From Blasia pusilla (lineage: Eukaryota; Marchantiophyta; Marchantiopsida; Blasiales): a stretch of DNA of 64,000 nt. The stretch covers positions 33,480,001 to 33,544,000 of the forward strand of contig CM114272.1 of assembly GCA_050084515.1 (NCBI GenBank), written 5' to 3'. Below the pieces are notes generated by a model that was not told the origin of the DNA, did no database searches, and saw nothing but the letters and a program-made list of their open reading frames with translations. A program made the position numbers and the translations under genes. Of this stretch, positions 54,561-64,000 are shown piece by piece. The stretch's first letter is position 1. Each line of letters opens with the position of its first letter.

Positions 54561-57500
54561 TCATTCTCCATCCATGCGTCTCTTGCTAGAATCTTGGAAA
54601 TATGTAAGGCAAGTTATCATCCTGAGAAGTATGACTCTATTAGATCTAACCTCTAAACCTTTATAATCCTAGACATTAAAATATTTTGAAGCTTGGAAAA
54701 TATGACATATATAGAGAACATTGTTCTACAACAAGAAGAAAAGGCATATTGCTCATAGAACTTAACATCAATATTGAAAGAATATTCATGTCAATAAGGA
54801 ACCACCAAGCTAGCCTAGTCTAAGGAAATGAGTTCTACCTTTTCTTGCAAAGTGTGGACAAGTATCTTCTTTGTTGCAAAGAGCAAGCAAGTCTACTATG
54901 AAACTACATGAAACTTGGAGCAAGAGTGAAAAACTTGGAAAAGCCTCACCTAAGAACAATTTTCATTTTTTATAATCTCTAAAGGAAGTGGAAAAGTTCA
55001 AGCTCTTAAAATTCAAAAAAATTTGCTCGTAGCCTTGGACCAATTAATGACTCTAACAATTTGAATGGAAATTAGGACTCAGAAGTCATTACTCCACAAA
55101 TGCTCATGAATTTCCAATCACGTTGAGATATGAAATTATCCAATCACTTGAAGAAAACTCAATTTTTTTGAAGAGATAGCAATCAAGTTATTAGGGAGGA
55201 AAGAGTAGAGAGTCTTGACTCCCAAGAATAGAAGAAGAAATAACAAAGCATTGAGCAAGAGCTAAATAATCTCTTAAAGTTAGCTCAAGAATTTGAGGGA
55301 CTAGGAGTCATATTCCCATGAAAAAGAGAATATATAGAGACTCCATACTTGAATCTCAATAATGGATAAAGAAGGCATTGAAAATGAAGGTGAAGGGAGT
55401 GATCCGATCTCCAAATAAGCTTCAAAGAAGAAAGAGTAAGTAGCCACACCTCAAGACTCTCCACTTTCAAGAATGAATGAATAAATGACAATTCATCAAG
55501 TGAGAGGAGCCAAGAACTAAAACCGTTTGGCGTGGTTTTGAGAGGCTGAGAATGATCTCGGAAATCCTTAGTATTCGCAAGAGAAAACCAAGCAAAAACA
55601 AAAGCAAAGAGTGTGTTAAATAAAGAATAATGATAATGTGAGGGCATCCCAATCAAGCACATGACCTTGAACTTGAAAATATCATGAATGTAGGACTTTG
55701 CAATAGCAAATACTCACATAGAATATATTGTCTCTTTAAGAGTGGAGCTAAGAAATGAAGTTGAAATACCAACATGAGTAAAATCATTCGAAAACACTTT
55801 CATAAATATGGGACTCAAAGCTTTATCACTCAACATCGAGTTGGAGGCTCAAATCATCAAGAAATTGGCAATATTCAATAATAGCAAGGCCAAAAGGAGC
55901 TCAAAGTAAATTTGAGAGTTTGAGCAAGTTAAGACTCTACACGATACATAGGAAACTCTAAGAGATTTAAAAAAGGTTTAGAGATTGATATGAACAGAAA
56001 ATTAATGCACATTACATCTATTTATGATATCAATTATAAAAAAAATATTTTAGTCTTTCTTTATACACAAATTTTATGTGTTTAATTAACATTGAAACTT
56101 ATTTGATATATAAAATAAAAAATTAATGTAGAAATTCACATCATAGGATTACATCTTGAAGTTCATATTAAATGAAGTCCTCTTTGACTTTTGTGATGTA
56201 TCTTTCATTGGACCATTCATAATTGGATTTCAACCACATTGACACAACCAACATACCTAAGGATTTAGATTGAATTTCTAGAATGTAGAACCAAGAAGAG
56301 AAAATTATTCCATCAAGAAATATTTCTAAAAATTAACTTGAGTATTTGTAAATTAATCTTTTACTTCAATTCATATAATATTCGTGTGCTAGTCTAAGAT
56401 TGTGGGAAGATTGTAACTCAAAAGTTCTATATTATTTTAGGAATGCTCTTAGAGAACTCAAGGAACATTCTAGTATGATACGTAGGAAGTTTTATAGTAA
56501 TCCAATGAATTGAAATGACTTGTATACAAAATCACACTTGTTATATTTAAGGGAAAGTAGATAGGATACAATCAATACAAGAGTTTTAGGTGGATCGAGG
56601 GCATTATAAGTTGATATTGGGTTTTTAGCTTTCCTTTGAAGACTTGAATGTAGAGGTCACCTTCTTGGAGATTAATTAGAGTTCATGCGAATGAGTTCAA
56701 GATATTATTTTGAACTACAAAAGGAGATTGGGTGGGAAATTTCTTTTTCTATCTATACTATAATTCAAGGAAGGGGGGTTATTATAAGGGGTGAGTTAAA
56801 AAAATTTATTCTAAAAGAAGTGAATCATTCTACATGAAAGGAAAGTGTATGCAACCAATCACTTATTTGTGCACACGAAACAAAGGAAAAACCTTGATGT
56901 GACTTTCAAATTAAGAAGATTGCTTTAAGGATTGGAATTGACTTTACATCCATGTAGGATTGGTAACTAAGTTTGTAGTAGCAACAACCTCATCATATTC
57001 AAAGCCATGTGTTATACAATACAAAGATAATATGATTTTTGCATCTCTAGTAGTGCTTTTAGTTGGATCTAGCTAGATTTTAATTAGAGGTGGAGATGCC
57101 TACTTGTGATTCTAGTATTACTAAATTTTAGGTCTTCTAGTATTGTAAATCTTGTAAATAAGGATAACTACATATGATATTCTATGTAATGATGTGTAAG
57201 AAGCAATAGGAAAGTGTAGGAGGTGACACAAACGACATAAGTGCTTTCGAATTGAAAACGTGACCAATCCGGTTCATCATTTAAAAAAACTAGTTAACTA
57301 GTCTTTTGGCATAAGGGTTCAATTATGCCATTCCTGATTCCTAAGGGTTCAATTATGCCATTCCTGATTCCTGAGTTTAAAATGATAAGTGAATGTAAGC
57401 TGTTCCCCGAAACAAATAACATAAGAAAGTAGAAATCGAATAGGAATAGAAGAATAAGAAATCGAGTGACACCTAAACATCATCGGTTAGTCCACGAAAA

Positions 57501-57700
57501 GGTCAAAAGTTAATTAGTTAGGCAAGACTCCAATTGCGAGGAAACCCTAAACCCTTCGAACCAGCTAGCTAACTAGTACGTATGGAGGGAGGGTTCTACC
57601 CAGGTCCCTCAGGAATCCCAAATTTGTATTCCTATCAACCCCCGCAAACCACTCTTAAACTCAAATAAGAAAAAACACGGAGGAGCCGCAAACCCTCGTT
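54561..57700. other. AT-rich intergenic DNA, no gene seen
   Basis: A 125-codon minus-strand frame at 55285-55662 has no recognised domain and lies in low-complexity AG-rich DNA. The only clear structure is the tandem repeat at 57312-57371. Confidence 0.6.
57312..57371. repeat. Two perfect tandem copies of a 30-bp unit
   Basis: The unit starts TAAGGGTTCAATTATGCC; copies lie at 57312-57341 and 57342-57371 without differences. Confidence 0.95.
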
Positions 57701-59640
57701 CTCCCATGAGAGACTAGCGAGAGCTTAGGCAGAACCCAACGGGACATCACGAGGGCGGCACATCTCATGACTGGGAAATGGTCCATGGTTTCGCGTCAGG
57801 GGACTTCGTCACGTCATTTCCGAATTTCGAGCTGCGGAAAAGGGACGTTTGGTTCACTGTACGAGCGCGCGCGACCGTTGGGCTCCATGAGTTCTTCGAG
57901 TCTGTGTCTCTGCGTCTCGGGTCCTACACGCGGAACGTGATCTGGAGCCGAGCGACGCGGTGCGGCTAGGAGTTGGATGTAGCCGCCATGAGGCCGAGAC
58001 TCGTTCGTTTGTTTGCCTACCAGCGAACAAACAAACGACGGGAGGGATTCTCAAGAGTTTTACGGGCGAGTGAAAGAGCTTTTCGTTCTCGAAATCCGCT
58101 ATGCTCGCATCTCGCAACCTTCTGACGGATGATTCTACTGTAGAGACTACCTCGATACTGGTTGAATTCACATCGGTTGCCAGCGATCGAGCCGGTAAAC
58201 TCGAGAGGAGCGTTGCAAAGCTTCCTGCTTCTAGGACACTGTCAGCACAAATCCGTGCGGATGAACCAAGTGCGATGAGGAATCATGAATCTAAGATGTT
58301 AGGACGTTGAACTTGTCAGCTGCTTCGTCTCCACGAGACTGGAACGATATGCAGAACGAAATCGGTCATTAAACGGATGTCTTCCCATTATATAGCAGCG
58401 GCCATTCTCAAACTCGTCGTAGATACGTGGTATTTGGCGTTAACCGACCACCAGGATCGGATGAGACCCCTCACTGCGAATCGACAAAGCCTTGGACCTT
58501 TCGAATCCGAGCTTTGGGATCTCTCGACGTGAACGGTTTAAACAGTCACGACACCCTGTCACGTTCCCTGCTGATCGCTGGAATATTTTCTTCTTCACAC
58601 CTACTTATTCTTCTTGAAAGAAAGACGACGGGTTCAGGTACTAATTGCACGACCGAACCATATTATCCGAGAGAAGGTAATGGCCTCTTCATTACAGCGG
58701 CCGAAGGAATGGGTGCTGATGCAAAATCGTTAGCAGTTGACGATCTTAATCGAACTCTACTGGCTGTCGTGGCCGCGAGCTGCCGACTCTCGAGCTACGT
58801 TAAACATTCACGTGAACATAAAGATAGAGTGCTCATGGATTTTGCACATCGGCTTCCAATTCAAATCGGTGCGCTGCGTTATGGACAGTTTTCCGCACAT
58901 GGATAAGACGGTCCAAAAATCACATTATAAGAGAATCTCCGGGGCGAATGGAAACAATTTTATCATAATAGAAAGTCATATACATGCTTATGAAAAGTAT
59001 AATTACGAACTCGCTGCTAGAAGCGCTGAAATTGTAATCGTACAGTTCTACAACTAGATGTGCACATTGGTTCGTAAGTCTGGAATACTCTAAAGCTGTT
59101 TAAGTTTGCTTTTGTAGAGTGGTATTTCCCGTTTAAAGGACATGAACATGGAGATCTGACGTCTGACGTTGCAGGCGCGCCAGACGGGCCGACTGTCAAT
59201 GTTTCAAATGAGAGCAGGCCCGGCCGCAAACTTTCCGTGCTGCTGAGTTATTGTTGGTGAAGTGAAGAAAGAAACTGCAGGTGTGGAATCCGAAGGAAAA
59301 TGAAAATGTGACGCCGTGATTAAATGTTGTTGTCGGGAGACAGCGCTCTCCTGAAGTTCGCTCCGTGCATCATTGGACAGGCACGCAGGCACTCTATGTT
59401 TCACGTGGAAAATTCTATGTTTCACATGGACGTTTCATGTCAACGTTTCATAGAACCCGTCGACTGGCCGGCTGAAAGCTGATCACAAAGTTTGACGAGC
59501 ACAGGTTTAGAGACCAAAGATCGAGATGCTGCTTCCAGACGACGATACCTGAAAATGAGCGTTCGGTTGAGCTCCATGAGTCGATTCGAAAAAAAAGGAG
59601 ACCCGATCCTTTGGTTGGAGAATAATCAAAAGGTAAAAAG
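57700..59640. other. 3' flank of the calmodulin-like gene, no further gene supported
   Basis: GC-balanced DNA. A hairpin with 11-bp arms (TCGTTTGTTTG) lies at 58005-58038. The longest frame, 58427-58906 (159 codons, GTG start), has no recognised motif. No feature near 59500-59640 clearly marks a polyadenylation site for the minus-strand gene. Confidence 0.45.
58005..58038. repeat. Hairpin with 11-bp perfect arms
   Basis: TCGTTTGTTTG at 58005-58015 pairs with 58028-58038 across a 12-nt loop. Confidence 0.75.
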
Positions 59641-59643
59641 ACG

Positions 59644-60366
59644 TTAAAAGCTGTTGCAGTTCATCATCTTCTTAAACTCATTGAAATCCACCTGACCATT
59701 TCCGTCTTTGTCTACACTTTCGATCATCCGATTACACTTCTTGATGCTGCCACCCTCTGGCATGCCCAGACTGACTAATACCGACTGCAACTCTTGAACT
59801 GTAATGTATCCGTCGTTATTTTTATCGAAAACCCGAAAAGCCTCGAGCAAACTTTCATCGATCTCGTCCTCGTCAAGATCTTCGGACCCGGTCGTTGTAG
59901 CACCAGTCATCTCCTGGTAGAGAGAGTAGAATTCATGAAAGTCGACCGCCCCATCACCATTCTTGTCCACACTTTTCACCATGACAGTGAGCTCCTCGTC
60001 CGACATCTCGAAGCCCAGCTTCGCCATGAATGCTTTCATCTCTTCGGCAGAGATGGTTCCATCCTTGTTTGCATCAAACCTTTCGAACACTCTCCTCATC
60101 TCTTTCTCGTCCGGTATGCGATTCCCCGGAGTTCCAACCGAGGTGGCGCCATTCTCTGGACCCTTCGTGTGGTCATTCGTAGCGCTCAAATCAACATCTG
60201 CAAGCAGTCTGGTTATTTCTCCATCTTCGTTTGACTCGTCATGGCTACTCGAACCATTCGCCATGCCATTTTCACGGGCACCCGAGTCATTCTTGGGCAC
60301 TATCGACGAATAAAACCATTTCGTGTCGAGGACATTGAAAGGGAACATGCTGGTTAGTCCCTCCAT
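59644..60366 (-). CDS. Calmodulin-like protein (CML) with four EF-hands
   Basis: A single-exon gene of 240 residues from ATG 60366 to the stop at 59644. It is a calcium sensor: calcium binding would expose hydrophobic patches that engage target proteins. All four EF-hand loops keep the key ligands (positions 1, 3, 5, 12 and Gly at 6): 98-109 DANKDGTISAEE, 134-145 DKNGDGAVDFHE, 181-192 DKNNDGYITVQE, 219-230 DKDGNGQVDFNE. The N-terminal 85 residues are not EF-hand: a short hydrophobic start (about 1-25, FPFNVL, WFYSSIV) followed by an acidic, Ser/Asn-rich stretch. An acidic linker (SEDLDEDEIDE, about 161-171) separates the two EF-hand pairs. The C-terminal half resembles the plant CML3/4/5/7 group (FRVFDKNNDGYITVQEL). 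The hydrophobic start might be a membrane anchor, but that is inference. No neighbour is functionally linked. Confidence 0.93.
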   Translation of the reverse strand: MEGLTSMFPFNVLDTKWFYSSIVPKNDSGARENGMANGSSSHDESNEDGEITRLLADVDLSATNDHTKGPENGATSVGTPGNRIPDEKEMRRVFERFDANKDGTISAEEMKAFMAKLGFEMSDEELTVMVKSVDKNGDGAVDFHEFYSLYQEMTGATTTGSEDLDEDEIDESLLEAFRVFDKNNDGYITVQELQSVLVSLGMPEGGSIKKCNRMIESVDKDGNGQVDFNEFKKMMNCNSF

Positions 60367-61560
60367 TGAGTATGTTGGAAACGATTCTCTCCTAGAACCG
60401 ACTTATCGTGGATAGATGTAACCGCCGAAAATTGTCAAGGCGATCCAATGCGCCTTAACGTCAAGGATCTATTCGCGAACGCTTGAAAGTTGGGGCAAGA
60501 AGCAGAATTCCAATATCGCATAGTTCGGTAGAAACGCAAATCCTTCCAAGCTGTTGCAGAGAATTGTTGGGGTCTTGCACCATAATTTTTCGACAGTAGA
60601 GTATCCGAGACGACAATTACACCCGCAAACAAATCACAGAGCGAATCCGACGCAAAAACAGACAAATAATTAAGTATTCGCAGAGCCTATGGAAGCCAGC
60701 TATTTGCAAATACTGCGACGGCACCGAGCGTCGATCTGAAGCTTAGCGAATATCGCAAGAACACGGCCAGATACGTATTCCGAACAGCACCATCTACATG
60801 AAGCAATTGAGTGTTTCCTGCTGCGGGCACGTCAAGATGCGCCTGCTGTTCTGCTTCTGAAGCACGCGAACTACCTACTGTCTTATAGAACAAACGCTCG
60901 GAAGAAACACAGACACTACACTATACTAGTTGTTGAGAGCTAAAGTTGAGCTTCAGGAAAAAGGCCGCCGTCTACGTGAACTGCGTAACAATATCGTAAC
61001 GCGTAGGAAGAAAGCGAAGGACAGGAACGCTTGCCTCCTATCCTATCATCAATAGAAAAGAAAAGAAGGGCGGCAGCAGAGCGATTGACCTCGGCTGCCC
61101 ACTTTATACGAATACGAGCGTGAACAGAGGACGCGGCGAGATCACATGACTAGGCTTTGCCACCGCTGAGCAGCCGTAGTCATAACAGCGAGCCCGGACG
61201 GGTGATAAACCGAGGATGACCGTACGTGTCCCAAAACGGTGGGGTTGAACCTGACGCAGTGCTCGGCAAGGATTTTGACGCATACCGGTACTTTTCCGAG
61301 AGAAAGATCAAGGTAATCGGCAATTTCACCATGGTAGCCGGTTTTTTTAAAATTTAACAAAGAAAATCTACTTTTCACGTCGGAAAATTTCCTAAAGTTT
61401 CAGACTTGAATCGGAAATCACTCATTCTCAACCGGCTGCTTTTACAAAGAATGCCGGTTCTTTCCGAGCATTGACCTGACGGCATGGGGCATGGGGGTGA
61501 CCAAATCCAACGGGCACTAGTTGATTAACGACAGCGTCTCAAATCGGCCTCTGGGACGTC
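60367..61560 (-). other. Upstream region of the calmodulin-like gene
   Basis: GC-balanced DNA that probably holds the 5' UTR and promoter. No coding region is supported; frames at 60435-60893 and 61142-61378 lack recognised motifs. Confidence 0.4.
61102..61108 (-). promoter_or_regulatory. Candidate TATA box for the calmodulin-like gene
   Basis: TATAAAG on the minus strand in a GC-balanced context, about 740 bp upstream of the ATG. The distance would require a long 5' UTR, so this is weak. Confidence 0.2.
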
Positions 61561-64000
61561 CCCCCGTATGAGGTCACAATTCAGATCATTTCTATCCGTT
61601 TTCCTATGTTTTTATTATATTATTATTTAGGTTTATTTTAGTCAAAAGAATCATGATTCGTAGGATTGTTGGAATCAATTGTATATTGAAGATGGATAAT
61701 TCAAAATTATTCATCAAATAATGGTGTATAGAGGAGTATGTTTATTGAGTGTTCATTCGGTTAATTTTCAAATTGGGGATTGGTCATATATGTCCCATTG
61801 ATTATTTTTTCATAAATATTTGCTTTTGAGACTATTTTCTCATTTTTTATATTTGAATTTTGATATACCAATCATATTCTTGTGAAGTACGAATAGGTCA
61901 CAAGTACAATGGAGTTGGTTGGTGTAATGGGAAAAAAATTTCGTGACTCTAAGAAAAGGGAAAAATAAGACCTTAATAAAAGAAGAGAGGGAAGCCATCT
62001 AAAGTATAAGTAGGAAGATCCAAAGAGTCACGACAATACCAAGTCCATACCCAACCATGGACATAGAAAAAAAAAGGGGATGTCGTACAAGAAAGATGAG
62101 TTTCTCTTATTTATTTTTACGCACTTTTAAAACTAAAGTGCTTTTATTTTATCTTTATTCAATCAAAAATCACAATTGTGATCTTCATAGGAATGGGAAC
62201 TGTAATCTTTATGGAATTATGCCTCATTCCTCCTATGAGTAGCCCTATTATCTCCAAGATATATGATAAGGATGAATTACATTGGTTGGAGGTCTAGGCT
62301 ATCCGACACCATGAAAATAATACGAGGAGTCAAAATATTCTTATAAGAATTTCTCATTGAAACTAAAATAAAATACCATAAGTGAACTAGAAAAGGACAC
62401 AATACCTCCGCATGATTGAAATAGAAACTTGAGAAGATGATTGTTTTCTGTACGCTCATAATCCAAACCAAGGTTGCATGAAGACAAAGTCCGTGTCCGT
62501 GGACTTACGTCTGTCCTATAGAAAGACTTGTCCATGTGGGCCCCATATCCCCCTTTATGGGCCCCACCTTTTGTAATTTATGTCCATGGACATATCCAAA
62601 CTTGTTTGTCCGTGTCCGTCCAATGGACGCAATAGTTCATTTTTTTCAATCATGATTCGTACGTTTGAGACTCTCTTAATTTTGGGAAAAAGAAACTCAA
62701 CTTCATTTCATTTTAAAAAAAAATCTATTCCTTTTCTCTCCTCTCGAAAAAGATTTTTTTCCGATTTTCACCTCTTCATTTTGTAAAGAAAAACATTTTT
62801 TCCTTTGTGCATCTTTTACCACTCTCATAAACATATGCCTTGCCATTTGTGCATATTGGCTTATCCCTTCCCTAACTACTAGTACATAAAAAGTTCAAAT
62901 ATCCATTATTTTGTCTTGTAGTTACTTGTACACTCCCTACTATTTATATTCATAGTTTACAAAGTATATGCAAACAATTCTATAGCACATTATAAAATTT
63001 CAATGAATAAGATAGAAAATTTCTTCCATGGACATCTATATAATTAAAAGTACCCCATCATCTGGTGATGACTAGTGTATATATTATGGGTTGCTCCGGG
63101 GACCACAGGTGTAACAAGTTTCATTAATATAACACAATTGTTGAGTTCAAATTAACAAACGGATCCATGCACAGGTGAAAATCAGCCATGCATGAATATA
63201 TTATACTAGTATTATGTATATGTGTCCAGCATGTTATCCTACTAAAAAATTTGAAAACATTATTTGAACACTTGTATTTTATTTACAGTATTAAAAGAAA
63301 ATGGCTGTACACGTGTACTTTTTACATTCGTCCTGCGCTGACATGTGTATTTTTTCAAAGAAGAGCTTCCCGGCGATGATTTTTCACGGGCAGGATGCTA
63401 ATGTTCTATAATAGACAGTGCGGACTACCATTTTAATTCAACAGGAAAAGCGCTGTTCCCAGTACGACTGTACCACCACTCTTGATAAAACCGAATACAC
63501 CCCTTCCTAAAGGCCAGCGCAACAAATATAGAAGTCAGGGCCTCTCAAAGCAGCGTGGCGGGCGAACGGGCCGGGGGGAGGAACGCTTCTCCTAGAAATC
63601 CGCAGCAGCGTTTTTGGCTGTCCCGTGCTGTAGTGTTTGCGGCTTTAGCATTCGACCTAGTCACCGGTGGCGGCAGTAACGTCGTTCCTATTCTATTCTA
63701 GTGGACCCTTTCGTCCCTGAGTGCCCCAGCACACTCTGCGCATGAAGATTTAGTTATTAGTCAACCCCATTAAGATGCGCATTTTGTGTGTTGCGCCATT
63801 GCGAAAAGTTGGAGATAATCGTTTCTTATTATATGGTGGATTTGTTTCCAAAATTAGATGAAGATGAGAGAATTTATCAAAGATATATAAAAAGTTGGGA
63901 TTTAAGGAGTAAGTAAATTTTAAGAAACTAATTGCTTACGCTGGTAAAATCCTCTTTCATGTTCCTTACCAATCTCTATGTGACCCCCAATTAAGAAATA
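61560..64000. other. AT-rich intergenic DNA with palindromes, no gene seen
   Basis: No coding region supported. A 14-bp palindrome, ATGTCCATGGACAT, lies at 62580-62593 between two GTCCGTGTCCGT motifs (near 62491 and 62609). 63500-63740 is a short GC-rich island (around GGGCCGGGGGGAGG) that could be the promoter edge of a gene outside the window. Confidence 0.5.

Noticed and set aside
55285-55662. 125-codon minus-strand frame, Phe/Leu/Ser-rich
   Set aside because: Antisense of AG-rich low-complexity DNA; hydrophobic composition follows from base bias.
58427-58906. 159-codon frame near the calmodulin-like gene
   Set aside because: GTG start, no recognised motif, and not distinguishable from chance in balanced DNA. 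Kept only as a note.

Overview
The window looks like nuclear DNA of a land plant. The evidence is a split protein-coding gene with typical plant introns, Ty3/gypsy, Helitron and hAT-type elements, and AT-rich, gene-poor intergenic DNA. I cannot place the species from sequence alone; a non-seed plant is possible but unproven. Only two genes look intact: a 16-exon DEAH/RHA RNA helicase (24188-31760, +) and a single-exon four-EF-hand calmodulin-like protein (59644-60366, -). A third long frame, a hAT-type zinc-finger transposase (36634-38508, +), is open for 624 codons but lost its C-terminal end.

Layout. 1-5400 is AT-rich DNA holding a heavily decayed, minus-strand Ty3 remnant (about 1985-3000) and foldback hairpins. 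5508-5925 is a short retroelement fragment. 6250-22600 is a broken Helitron (N-terminal region, HUH/Rep domain, PIF1-type helicase) with an 11.9-kb nested insertion (10016-21888) splitting its helicase between Walker A and Walker B. The insertion is built from a minus-strand Ty3 element (gag, protease, RT, RNase H, integrase, all interrupted) plus a 1.3-kb inverted pair of LTR-like repeats. The Helitron may end at a 21-bp hairpin followed 10 nt later by CTAA (22539-22600).

24188-31760 is the helicase gene, with a candidate 5' UTR intron, an in-frame upstream ATG and one likely GC-AG intron. 31761-36600 has no gene I can support. The hAT-like frame follows, with two 55-bp tRNA-like repeats just past it. 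40925-43851 is a second strongly AT-shifted Ty3 copy (+). 44000-47760 is GC-balanced DNA with no recognised gene. 47771-48517 is a recent tandem duplication carrying a conserved open frame on the minus strand. 49966-54560 is a younger plus-strand Ty3 copy with gag and protease remains but no RT, RNase H or integrase. 54561-57700 is AT-rich and empty. The calmodulin-like gene and its flanks follow, then AT-rich DNA to the end.

The two host genes show no functional link: one is an RNA helicase, the other a calcium sensor. The most unusual observation is the LTR architecture shared by four Ty3-related copies. In each, a segment of about 126-137 bp is joined through a short linker (2 nt where readable) to the start of a unit of 430-510 bp that begins TGTCAC (or a mutated form of it), and that unit is itself followed by another copy of the short segment. 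In three of the four copies the first short segment directly follows the polypurine tract. All alignments and gene models were made by eye from the sequence; no search was run.
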